Below, piece after piece: positions 35,963-44,180 of a stretch of DNA of 64,000 nt. Below the pieces are notes generated by a model. That model saw only the letters and a list, made by a program, of their open reading frames with translations, was not told the DNA's origin and did no database searches. The stretch's first letter is position 1, and each line of letters begins with the position of its first letter. This DNA is from Bacteroidetes bacterium 2013_40CM_41_45. Lineage in GTDB: Bacteria; Bacteroidota; Bacteroidia; AKYH767-A; 2013-40CM-41-45. The stretch lies in NCBI GenBank assembly GCA_002215675.1, contig NGFH01000002.1, positions 140,975-204,974 on the forward strand, given 5' to 3'. The translations under genes were made by a program, and so were the position numbers.

Positions 35963-37534
35963 TTACATTTCAGGAATTACATGAAAGGAACCCGATGCTT
36001 TATCAAAGTATAAAATCTTTTTTTCCGAAGTTGGCATCACTTTTTGAACAATATTCTTGTTACTGTCGTGTAAAAACAAATTGATAACCTGAGCAGTGTT
36101 CCAGTCACTGTAAATTACCGTATCTCCGGGCGCATACATGCTTTCTAATTTTTGTGCAGCTGGTTCATAATGCTCGCGTGAATAATATTTGCTAAGGTTG
36201 AAATCAAGAACGTCTTTATGAAGCTGAGGGTTACTGTTATATGTTTCTGCAATGCCTGTATAGGCAGGTATTGCAGAAACCATGAAAATGAAGAAGGTAA
36301 TTGCGAGACAAAGGCCCGTAAAAATTTTTTTCGTCACAAGCAATGAATTGAACAGGACAGCGTGCAAAGCAGCAGCCAGCAAAGCGCAGGCAAATGGTAT
36401 GGCATAAATTCCGTACCGTGCATTAAATGATATGGTATGGCCGGATTTGATTGCAAGTAATGCTGAAAAAACTATTACGGAAATTATGGCTCCCGCCAGA
36501 AAATTTATTGCCCTTCTGCCCGGCAAATTTTTAAAATGATTGAAGCAAAGCAGAACGGCGCCTACAGGGAATGCCAGCAGAAAGGCAAAGCTTCTTAAAC
36601 GGAATCCAAGGTACTGACCATAATTTCCGAATATGGCTAACAACTGTTGAATGGTTCCTTCAGCAAGAGACCTTGCCGACGTATGAACCTGTGCCGAAGT
36701 ATATTTTAAATACCACGCATCAATCTTGCGCATTTCCTGCAGCCCCTCGAAGCCGCCATTTTTCAGCCAAAGGAAAATTATAGAGGAGGCGACAAGAAAA
36801 GCCAAAGCTGCTGCAAACAAATGCTGCCTGAAAAAATTTTTGTTGGTAACCAAAAATAGAGCGAGGAATATAAAAATTGCCACCGATAAATAGTGCGACA
36901 ATATTGCAAGAGCCGTCAGTAGTGCAAGCACCATGTACAGCAATATTCTCATACGTGAATTTGCCCTGCCATCCGTAATGCGCAGCACAACATAAGCAGC
37001 CGCAGTAGTAAAACAGAGCGATGCAGCGTACCCCCTTGCCATATGTGCATGGTGAAGCAGCAGAGGGTGAATGGAAAGTATGATGCATGAAATAAAAGCA
37101 ATGGAAATATTGTCCGTTAGCTTTTTAACGACAAGGAACGTAAACAGCACGGTTAATAGAGCAAACAACGCAGAGAGCAGTCGCGCATTAAATACAGATA
37201 TGCCTAGGAAGTTAAGCCAGCCGTGAAGCATAAGGTGATATGCTACCATATTACCGCTATCGAAATTAATGGTGGAACGGATGACATTTCCGGCAGTATT
37301 TCTTTGACTGTAATCACGCTGTGTAAAAATATTTTTCTCCAGCGGAGCTGCCTGCGTGCTTCGGAACGATGAATTGCCCTCAAAGCGATTCATCGTTATT
37401 CCTGCCCCGGCTGCGCTACTCAGTGACGCCCTCTCGTCTCCGGATAATTGATACCTGTTATTGATGACATTCAGGAAAAAAGAAGCAAATAAAATAAAAG
37501 CAAGAAAAAAATATTCTTTACGCGACAAGTTCAT
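35963..37534 (-). CDS. Polytopic membrane protein, GT39/ArnT-like glycosyltransferase
   Basis: A 523-residue integral membrane protein with about ten hydrophobic helices and an N-terminal periplasmic loop carrying acidic residues, as in GT-C enzymes such as ArnT and PMT. These use lipid-linked sugars (polyprenyl phosphate) at the outer face of the membrane. The polyprenyl-phosphate glycosyltransferases elsewhere in the locus could supply the donor. The specific sugar is unknown. Confidence 0.75.
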   Translation of the reverse strand: MNLSRKEYFFLAFILFASFFLNVINNRYQLSGDERASLSSAAGAGITMNRFEGNSSFRSTQAAPLEKNIFTQRDYSQRNTAGNVIRSTINFDSGNMVAYHLMLHGWLNFLGISVFNARLLSALFALLTVLFTFLVVKKLTDNISIAFISCIILSIHPLLLHHAHMARGYAASLCFTTAAAYVVLRITDGRANSRMRILLYMVLALLTALAILSHYLSVAIFIFLALFLVTNKNFFRQHLFAAALAFLVASSIIFLWLKNGGFEGLQEMRKIDAWYLKYTSAQVHTSARSLAEGTIQQLLAIFGNYGQYLGFRLRSFAFLLAFPVGAVLLCFNHFKNLPGRRAINFLAGAIISVIVFSALLAIKSGHTISFNARYGIYAIPFACALLAAALHAVLFNSLLVTKKIFTGLCLAITFFIFMVSAIPAYTGIAETYNSNPQLHKDVLDFNLSKYYSREHYEPAAQKLESMYAPGDTVIYSDWNTAQVINLFLHDSNKNIVQKVMPTSEKKILYFDKASGSFHVIPEM

Positions 37535-37552
37535 GATTTAAGTTCTTATTGG

Positions 37553-38659
37553 TCAGGTGGAATACAACTCCTCTAACTTTTTAATAAATATTCTTAGCGC
37601 AAAAGGTTCAACCGACTTTTGCCCGTTGCGTATCAGTTCATTTCGAAGCGATTCATCTCCGAGAAGTTCGGTTATAGCGTCATATATTTCGTCAAAATTT
37701 TTAAATCCAACTACTAAAGCATTCCTGCGGTTTTCTATAAATTCTTTTGCTACGCCTGATAAAGTAAAAACAGCGGGTACACCTGAAGCCAGCGCTTCAA
37801 CATACGTTTGTCCGAATGCTTCAATGTTTTTGTTGATAGGAGTATGAACGAAAATATCAAACAATTTATAAAGCGTAAACAAGTCTTCTTCAAATGTGAT
37901 TTCGGTATAATTATGCTCCGGAATTTGTTTCAGGAGCCCCTTGATTTCTTTCTCATAATCGCCTTTTGCATTGGCAAGAATAAGATGCGCCTGCGGATAT
38001 GTTTTTAGTAATTTAATAAATGCGGGGATTATATACTGGATTCCTTTCCATTCGATATACCGGGAAATGACACCAATGACGGGATAACCTGAATCCAGGT
38101 TATATTTTTTCTTCATCCCGATAATTTTTTCAGCGCTCACTTCCCTAAACCCTTCCAGGTCGAAACCGTGATGAATAAGATGGATTTTTTCAGGGGCTAC
38201 ATTTTCATAATCAATGAGAATATCTTTTACGTTTTCACTTATTGCGACAATATCTGTGGAAAGGGTATTAATAAACCTATCATACTTGATAGCCGATGGA
38301 AAGTACTCAAGATGATAAGAACCATGGTGCCGTGAATAGATTCTTTTTTTTACACCCGCCAGCCGCGCGGCAATCATGCCTGCAAGGGTTGCCTCAAATA
38401 AATGAGTGTGGATAGCAGATATATTTTCGTTCTTCAATATCCTGTAAATCTTTACAATGGCTTTTGGCAGGTCCTTTTTTCCGTGAAATGGTATCCTGTA
38501 AACCGTAAAATCTTTGCGAAGGTTCTGCTCAATAGATGAATCGCCCGGGTTAAGGAGAATAAAAACAAGGCGGAATTTCTCTTTGTCAATTTCCGCCCCA
38601 ATCCATTCAAAGGCAAGCGCCTTATCGAGGTTTGAAATTATATATGCGATATTTTTCAG
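37553..38659 (-). CDS. GT4 glycosyltransferase with a probable non-ATG start
   Basis: A GT-B enzyme of about 368 residues. The first ATG/GTG/TTG-type codon (TTG at 38437) would cut off the N-terminal nucleotide-binding half. Reading the same frame upstream without a stop to 38675 gives a typical GT4 start, KNIAYIISNLDKALAFEW, then FVLILLNPGDSSIE and GKKDLPKAIVKIY. I therefore propose the CTG at 38659, or an ATA or ATT a few codons away. The C-terminal domain has EAFGQTYVEALASGVPAVF, the EX7E motif. A -7 box at 38686-38693 fits this start. Confidence 0.75.
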   Translation of the reverse strand: MKNIAYIISNLDKALAFEWIGAEIDKEKFRLVFILLNPGDSSIEQNLRKDFTVYRIPFHGKKDLPKAIVKIYRILKNENISAIHTHLFEATLAGMIAARLAGVKKRIYSRHHGSYHLEYFPSAIKYDRFINTLSTDIVAISENVKDILIDYENVAPEKIHLIHHGFDLEGFREVSAEKIIGMKKKYNLDSGYPVIGVISRYIEWKGIQYIIPAFIKLLKTYPQAHLILANAKGDYEKEIKGLLKQIPEHNYTEITFEEDLFTLYKLFDIFVHTPINKNIEAFGQTYVEALASGVPAVFTLSGVAKEFIENRRNALVVGFKNFDEIYDAITELLGDESLRNELIRNGQKSVEPFALRIFIKKLEELYST

Positions 38660-38685
38660 AAAGTGAAGTATGAATTATCCGGGCG

Positions 38686-38693
38686 CTAAGGTA
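38686..38693 (-). promoter_or_regulatory. -7 box candidate of the non-ATG GT4 gene
   Basis: On the minus strand TACCTTAG matches TAnnTTTG except one base. Predicted transcription starts near 38679, 20 nt before the proposed CTG. The box lies in the 50-bp gap between divergent genes. Confidence 0.45.
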
Positions 38694-38709
38694 TGTCAAT
38701 ATCAAAACT

Positions 38710-39666
38710 ATGAAACGCAAGGTATCTGTTGGCATTGTATATTTGAAACTTTTAAAGATGGCAATTACAAACAACTGTACACGATTTTTGTTTTACGCGA
38801 AAAAGTCCGGGTGCGATTTTACTGATACACTCATGCTGGGCCGGCTGCGCCTGGTTGCCGGTCATGATTATATAAAGCGTTGTATTGCCAGGTACGGAAA
38901 CAATTCAAAAAATTTTGAAGATGTAGCTTTCAAGGACGATTATTCCGAGCCGCTTTTTGAAATCTTGGGAGCTCATAAGGTTGAAAGCGTGGACTATTCC
39001 GATTACGAAAAGGCGACTATCATTCATGATGTGAATCTTCCGTTTCCTCCTGAACTGAAAGGAAAATTTTCTGCAATAGTTGACGGGGGTACGCTTGAAC
39101 ATATTTTCAATTTTCCGCAAGCCATAAAAAACTGCATGAGCGCCCTGAAACCGGGAGGTCATTTTATAGGAATGGCTCCCGTTAATAACCTGATGGGACA
39201 TGGCTTTTACCAATTTAGCCCTGAATTATATTATCGTATTTTTTCGGAAGCAAATGGGTTCACGGTAAAACAAATGTTTATCACCGCAGGAGAAAATTTA
39301 AACCGTCATTTAAAATGGTTCGAAGTTGCTGACCCTGACAGGGTAAAGGATAGAGTAACACTTATTAATCAAAAGCCACTTTATATTCTGACGCTGGCAC
39401 AAAAAACAGCAGAGAAAGAGATTTTTTCTGTCGTTCCGCAACAAAGCGATTATACGGCCGTGTGGGCTATAATGAATTCGCTAAAAAGCGATGTGAAAAC
39501 TGAGCAAGACAGCACTATAAAATTTCTTTACCGGAAATATGTTCCTGAAAAACTGAAAACCCTGCTTCGCAACATCTATTTTCTCTTAAATAAAAAAACA
39601 GTCTATTCCGAAGAGCTTGGTAAAATAAATCCTGAGCATTTCAAAGAGTTTAAAGAAGATGAATAA
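38710..39666 (+). CDS. SAM-dependent methyltransferase-like protein
   Basis: A 318-residue cytosolic protein with the second half of a class I methyltransferase fold: FSAIVDGGTLEHIFNFP, then ALKPGGHFIGMAPV. The SAM-binding glycine motif at the N-terminus is degenerate. It stands alone on the plus strand in a minus-strand cluster. The C-terminal about 90 residues are not recognised. The substrate is unknown, although a sugar or lipid carrier is likely given the locus. Confidence 0.7.
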   Translation: MKRKVSVGIVYLKLLKMAITNNCTRFLFYAKKSGCDFTDTLMLGRLRLVAGHDYIKRCIARYGNNSKNFEDVAFKDDYSEPLFEILGAHKVESVDYSDYEKATIIHDVNLPFPPELKGKFSAIVDGGTLEHIFNFPQAIKNCMSALKPGGHFIGMAPVNNLMGHGFYQFSPELYYRIFSEANGFTVKQMFITAGENLNRHLKWFEVADPDRVKDRVTLINQKPLYILTLAQKTAEKEIFSVVPQQSDYTAVWAIMNSLKSDVKTEQDSTIKFLYRKYVPEKLKTLLRNIYFLLNKKTVYSEELGKINPEHFKEFKEDE

Positions 39667-39684
39667 AATTTTCTCTGAATTGAA

Positions 39685-40431
39685 TCAGTATTTTTTAAAG
39701 TTGGCAGCTAAAAATTTTATGTAGCTAAGTGAGGTCGTCAGTATTTTCATTTTTGACTTTCCTTTCCTGGCACCCGATTTAAGTACCATCGGCACTTCAA
39801 TAATTTTTGCTTCTGCTCGTATTGCTTTTAAAAGAATTTCAATCATACAGATAAATCCTTTTGACTCAATAATCGTTGTGTGTTTCTCTTTAATCTTCGC
39901 GATAAGATTCAAATGATAAATCCTGAAGAAAGAACTTAACGTGAGCACTTTTATATCAAATGCAAAACGAAGCAATTGATTGGCGATAAAGGAAATAAGT
40001 TTACGCAATAGGGTAGTGTCTTTGAAACCACCCCCTTGCGCATACACTGATGCTAATACAAGAGAATAACCCGAAACAGAAAGCATCACCATGGTATCTA
40101 ATATTTCGAGGTCTGAAGTATTATCTCCTTCAAGTGTAACCACTATATCCGTGTGTAGTTGGGCAGAGTGCGAAAGGACCCATTCAAACCCCGCATTAAA
40201 TGAATCACCCGGCCCCCGGTTTTTATCTTTGGTAACGAGGCGAAAATTTTTTTCGTCTTTAAATAAACGGGTTATGGCATTAACTGTATTATCGGAAGAG
40301 CCGTCATCAACAAGAACAAAAAACTTTTTGTAACCGGGGCAGGCTGCCGTAATATTTTTATGAAGGAGTGCAACGTTTTCTTCTTCGTTGTACAGCGGTA
40401 CCAAAAAATATACAGTTCTTTCGTCAGTCAT
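39685..40431 (-). CDS. Family 2 glycosyltransferase (dolichol-phosphate-mannose-synthase-like)
   Basis: A 248-residue GT-A protein: FLVPLYNEEENVAL, FVLVDDGSSDNTV and VTLEGDNTSD. It corresponds to polyprenyl-phosphate mannosyl/glucosyl transferases, without a C-terminal membrane domain. It may supply lipid-linked donors to the GT-C enzymes in the locus. The start overlaps the upstream epimerase gene by 8 bp. Confidence 0.82.
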   Translation of the reverse strand: MTDERTVYFLVPLYNEEENVALLHKNITAACPGYKKFFVLVDDGSSDNTVNAITRLFKDEKNFRLVTKDKNRGPGDSFNAGFEWVLSHSAQLHTDIVVTLEGDNTSDLEILDTMVMLSVSGYSLVLASVYAQGGGFKDTTLLRKLISFIANQLLRFAFDIKVLTLSSFFRIYHLNLIAKIKEKHTTIIESKGFICMIEILLKAIRAEAKIIEVPMVLKSGARKGKSKMKILTTSLSYIKFLAANFKKY

Positions 40432-41392
40432 TTAGTCCTGTCTGCCACTTAATGGTTTCGGTTAATCCGTCTTCAAGGCCGTATTTCGGCTGATACTTGA
40501 GTATGGTTTTTATCTTAGATATGTCAGGCACGCGTCTCAATACATCTTCGTAATTTCCGAATGAAGCGTAGGGAATAAAATTAATTTTTGGTTCAGCATC
40601 ATTGCCTCTTATCAATCGCCATATTAATTTTCCTAAATCAAGTATGGTAATTTCTTCTTTCGGTTCCGAAGCAATATTAAAAACCTGGTTCGATGCATTG
40701 GAATCAAAAATGCACCGGCTTAGTCCGTCAACAGTGTCTTTGATAAAAGTGAACGTACGTGTTTGCTTGCCATCGCCATGAATTTCTATAGGAAGATTTT
40801 TTAATGCCAGTCCAATGAATACGGATTGCGGCCCGCCCCACCAGGTGAGATTTTGATTGTAACCATAGGAACCAAAAAATCTTGCAATGGTGTAATCCAA
40901 TCCATACTCATCATGATTCGCAATAATATAATGCTCACCATAAATTTTTGAAACAGCGTACGCCCAGCGTTTCACATTGGTTTTTCCAACGGTCAAGTCA
41001 GATTCTTCAGAATAGGGAACGTTTGGATTTTTACCATAAACATCGGATGTAGATGCATAGATGATTTTAATTTTATCCTGTACACATTTAGCCACAACGT
41101 TCTTTGTCATAGTGGTATTATCATCCAAAGTAACTAATGCGTTGCTGTACCGGGGTATTTTCTGTGATGCGAGATGAACAATGGCATCGCAATTAATTTT
41201 AGAGAGCGCAGCTTTATCTCTCAGGTCTCCCTCAACGAAAGAAAATTTTTTATTGTTTCTGAAAGGAGCAATATTTCTTTCGAACCCGTAGCTGAAATTA
41301 TCAATGCCCGCAACCTGGTGCCCCTCATTAAGAAGATGACCAACAAGATTTGACCCTATGAATCCTGCCGCACCGGTAACAATTAATTTCAT
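40424..41392 (-). CDS. NAD-dependent nucleotide-sugar epimerase/dehydratase
   Basis: A 322-residue extended short-chain dehydrogenase. The Rossmann motif TGAAGFIGSNL and catalytic STSDVYG and YAVSK are intact. The C-terminal segment (RRVPDISKIK, KYGLEDGLTETIKW) is typical of UDP-sugar 4-epimerases and decarboxylases. The exact sugar cannot be told. It overlaps the downstream glycosyltransferase by 8 bp. Confidence 0.85.
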   Translation of the reverse strand: MKLIVTGAAGFIGSNLVGHLLNEGHQVAGIDNFSYGFERNIAPFRNNKKFSFVEGDLRDKAALSKINCDAIVHLASQKIPRYSNALVTLDDNTTMTKNVVAKCVQDKIKIIYASTSDVYGKNPNVPYSEESDLTVGKTNVKRWAYAVSKIYGEHYIIANHDEYGLDYTIARFFGSYGYNQNLTWWGGPQSVFIGLALKNLPIEIHGDGKQTRTFTFIKDTVDGLSRCIFDSNASNQVFNIASEPKEEITILDLGKLIWRLIRGNDAEPKINFIPYASFGNYEDVLRRVPDISKIKTILKYQPKYGLEDGLTETIKWQTGLND

Positions 41393-41414
41393 ATTCCTGC
41401 CAGATAATTAATTA

Positions 41415-42542
41415 CTAATTTATGTTCCACGCTTTAAGCAACGCTGCATTATTGCTTTCTATAGTGTGATATTTCCGAACCCATTCTACTTTTTCCAGCA
41501 TATCAGATTGGCTTCTTCGTTTTACCTTTTCAATGCATTTTATTATTACCTCTTCAAGGTTGTTGACGTTTGCAATTTCAATAGGACAGCCGGGAAACAA
41601 ATCAGGTTTTAAGTGCTCATCCACATAGCAGATCACTTCTTTTCCAGTGGCAAGCGCTTCTACGGTCAGCAGACCATACCAACCGGTGATGAGTTGGTCT
41701 ATGACAATGTCTGCTTCCTTGAAATGTTTGAATAACTCATACCGTGTGGAAGAATAAGGAGTGCTTCTGCGATTGTCTTTTTCAGAGGGAAGAATAAGCC
41801 GTAGCTTATACTGAGGCATTGCTGCAACCTGTTTGAGTGCAGGAATAATATAGTCGGTGCCTTTGGTTCGTGTATGGTATAAATTAGAAGGAGAATGAAG
41901 AATGGTTATTTCATCAGAAGTTTTTTCGACCGGAATGTCTTTCAGTTCATCCAGGTATTTATCTAAATCCAGCAGCACGGGGAAGTAAGTTGCTTGCGGA
42001 ATAATTTCTTTTAAATCAGGAGTAGATACCAGGATATTATCTGCATATTGTTCTGCATCTGCAATTAATTTTTTTTGCCACGGCTCTGATTTTGGAAAAG
42101 CATCAGCGCCCGCCAGGTATTGCTGTATGTTTAATGCTTTCCAGTGGCTGTAATCCAGGCTTCTTATGTCGCAGCCCACAAAATGCATAATGACTTTTTT
42201 CCCAAACAATTTGTAAAGCATCAATTCAAAGCGCCTTAGTTTCCGTGGCAGCAAAGTTTCGCCCGAAAAAAAATGAAATACATCATACCGGAACAGGCAG
42301 CGTAAAAAATTGACCAATGAAAGCGACCACCGGTACAGGAAATTTTTTCCTTCAAAATGGAACTCGTAATCATAACGGGTGCTGTAATGCTCTTTGGGGA
42401 GCAGGGAAATGGTAAGAGACTCGGTTTTCAGATAGTCGGCAAAATGCTGCCTGATAAATTTTGTATATAACTCTATACGGTAACCGATATCCACTGCTGC
42501 AAACAACATTCTTAGGGGGCGTTTAATCTTTTTATCCGTCAT
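41415..42542 (-). CDS. GT-B-fold glycosyltransferase
   Basis: A 375-residue protein with a GT4-like C-terminal domain (ITILHSPSNLYHTRTKGTDY, then WYGLLTVEALATGKEVICYV, the EX7-type region) and a less conserved N-terminal half (YDVFHFFSGETLLPRKLRRF). It overlaps the LpxD-like gene by 11 bp, implying coupling. The donor is unknown. Confidence 0.78.
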   Translation of the reverse strand: MTDKKIKRPLRMLFAAVDIGYRIELYTKFIRQHFADYLKTESLTISLLPKEHYSTRYDYEFHFEGKNFLYRWSLSLVNFLRCLFRYDVFHFFSGETLLPRKLRRFELMLYKLFGKKVIMHFVGCDIRSLDYSHWKALNIQQYLAGADAFPKSEPWQKKLIADAEQYADNILVSTPDLKEIIPQATYFPVLLDLDKYLDELKDIPVEKTSDEITILHSPSNLYHTRTKGTDYIIPALKQVAAMPQYKLRLILPSEKDNRRSTPYSSTRYELFKHFKEADIVIDQLITGWYGLLTVEALATGKEVICYVDEHLKPDLFPGCPIEIANVNNLEEVIIKCIEKVKRRSQSDMLEKVEWVRKYHTIESNNAALLKAWNIN

Positions 42543-43482
42543 TTTTCAGCTCTATCTGCTTCCTGAGAAAATCATTTATTTTTTTAAGTGACTCCGTTGT
42601 ACGCGCAGGATTACCTGCAACGGTTGCGTCTTTCTCTACCGGTTTAGTTACAACTGCTCCCATTCCCACGGTTGCACCGTCACCGATTTGTCCTTTATTG
42701 ATTACAGATGCAGATGGTGCTACCCAGCAGTTTTCTCCAATCACGGTGCTGCCGCCAATCATGGCATTAGCAATGATGAGTGAATTTTTTCCGATGACAA
42801 CCCCGTGCGCAATGTGTACCAGGTTATCAATCTTAACATTCTCGCCAACAATAGTTGAACCGATTACTGCACGGTCTATACAGGTGTTATTTCCGATTTC
42901 GACTTTGCTATGAATAACTACATTACCCAAGTGAGGCATCACGGTGTAACTGCCATCCTCATCTTTTTCATATCCGAAACCGGTACCTCCAATTGTATTG
43001 TTACATCCTATTATTACATCGTCACCAATTTGTGTGCCCTTTAGTAATACGGTGTTGTGCCCGATTTTTGTGCGGCTTCCTATTATACAATCTTTTTCAA
43101 TCACAACATGGTTTCCGATGTAAACGTCTTTACCAAGCTTTGCAGAAGAATGAATAATAGCGGTGTCAGAAATTCCGGTTGCAGTTTCGTTGGCTTTGGC
43201 AAATAAGCCAAGGACTTTAAGAAATGCCAGGCGTGGCTTTGAAACAACGAGGTAATTTATTTTTTTGTTGATGTCTTCCTTCAGCGCATTGCTGTTGCAA
43301 ATCAATGTGCCCGCTTTCAGTTCTTTTATTTTTGGAACGAAAGAATCGTTGCACCAGAAAATTACATCATCGCGTGCGTTGTCAACATTAAATGGTACAG
43401 GTTCGCTTACCTCAATTTCTTTATCCGAACTGTAAATTATTTTTTCAGAATTCAGAATTGAAATTATGTCTTGAAGTTTCAT
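42532..43482 (-). CDS. LpxD-like N-acyltransferase in the polysaccharide locus
   Basis: A 316-residue left-handed beta-helix acyltransferase. The N-terminal uridine-binding-like domain spans about 1-100 and the hexapeptide repeats 105-285. The catalytic histidine corresponds to NLVHIAHGVVIG, and the family signature GGTGFGYE is present. LpxD transfers 3-hydroxyacyl groups from ACP to a UDP-glucosamine derivative in lipid A biosynthesis. No lpxA, fabZ or lpxB lies nearby, so this is probably a paralogue used for N-acylation of an amino sugar. It follows a PIG-L deacetylase by 27 bp. Confidence 0.8.
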   Translation of the reverse strand: MKLQDIISILNSEKIIYSSDKEIEVSEPVPFNVDNARDDVIFWCNDSFVPKIKELKAGTLICNSNALKEDINKKINYLVVSKPRLAFLKVLGLFAKANETATGISDTAIIHSSAKLGKDVYIGNHVVIEKDCIIGSRTKIGHNTVLLKGTQIGDDVIIGCNNTIGGTGFGYEKDEDGSYTVMPHLGNVVIHSKVEIGNNTCIDRAVIGSTIVGENVKIDNLVHIAHGVVIGKNSLIIANAMIGGSTVIGENCWVAPSASVINKGQIGDGATVGMGAVVTKPVEKDATVAGNPARTTESLKKINDFLRKQIELKNDG

Positions 43483-43509
43483 GAGCAGGAATTTATTGCA
43501 ATCTGAAAA

Positions 43510-44139
43510 TCAGTATACCATTCTCACAACCTCAAAAACCTCTGCATATTCACTTCCAATCTGCACTCCTCTTACCCTTCCCAGTGATTTTATGAATTCC
43601 TCGTTTGCATATGATTTATGCTGCTGCGACTTATAACATTTAAGCGCCCTCAGCTTTGACTCGATGTTTGCCTGGCTTAGAGTGAAAAAGCAAGACGTTG
43701 TAAAAGAAAAATTATTCCATGGCAGCTCGTACGATAAAAGGGTTGACAATTTAAATGCCCTCACACCTTCGTTTGAAATAATAAAATGGTCCTGGTGGAT
43801 ATCATTGACCGAAGGAATGAAAACAAGGTCGGGTTTGATATCATTTTTCAGCTTGATAATCTCCTCAAGTATTTCCTGCCTGCGAGAGCTGAAAGTTCTC
43901 ACCTCGTAGTCGTATAAAATTAAATTGGAAGAAGGGATCCCCAATTCTTCAGTGGCAGCTTTAACTTCAGTTATCAGGATATCTTCGGGAAATTCTTTCA
44001 ATACCGACTGGCGGCATGCTGAAAAAGCAACATAAAAGATCTCGCTGCCGCTTTCAGATAAGCGGGAAATAGTTCCTCCGCAGCCGAATTCACCATCATC
44101 AGTATGAGGGGCTAGTACCAGTGTTCTTTTGAAATTCAT
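43510..44139 (-). CDS. PIG-L family deacetylase
   Basis: A 209-residue zinc-dependent deacetylase. The metal-binding motif APHTDDGEFGCGGTI near the N-terminus and the C-terminal HQDHFIISNEG are intact. PIG-L proteins remove acetyl from GlcNAc in glycolipids or small molecules. Immediately downstream is the LpxD-like acyltransferase, so a deacetylation followed by N-acylation can be imagined on the same sugar. Confidence 0.87.
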   Translation of the reverse strand: MNFKRTLVLAPHTDDGEFGCGGTISRLSESGSEIFYVAFSACRQSVLKEFPEDILITEVKAATEELGIPSSNLILYDYEVRTFSSRRQEILEEIIKLKNDIKPDLVFIPSVNDIHQDHFIISNEGVRAFKLSTLLSYELPWNNFSFTTSCFFTLSQANIESKLRALKCYKSQQHKSYANEEFIKSLGRVRGVQIGSEYAEVFEVVRMVY

Positions 44140-44180
44140 TTCCTGAAAAATTTTTGTAAAAGTAGTTCGTTTTTTAAATC

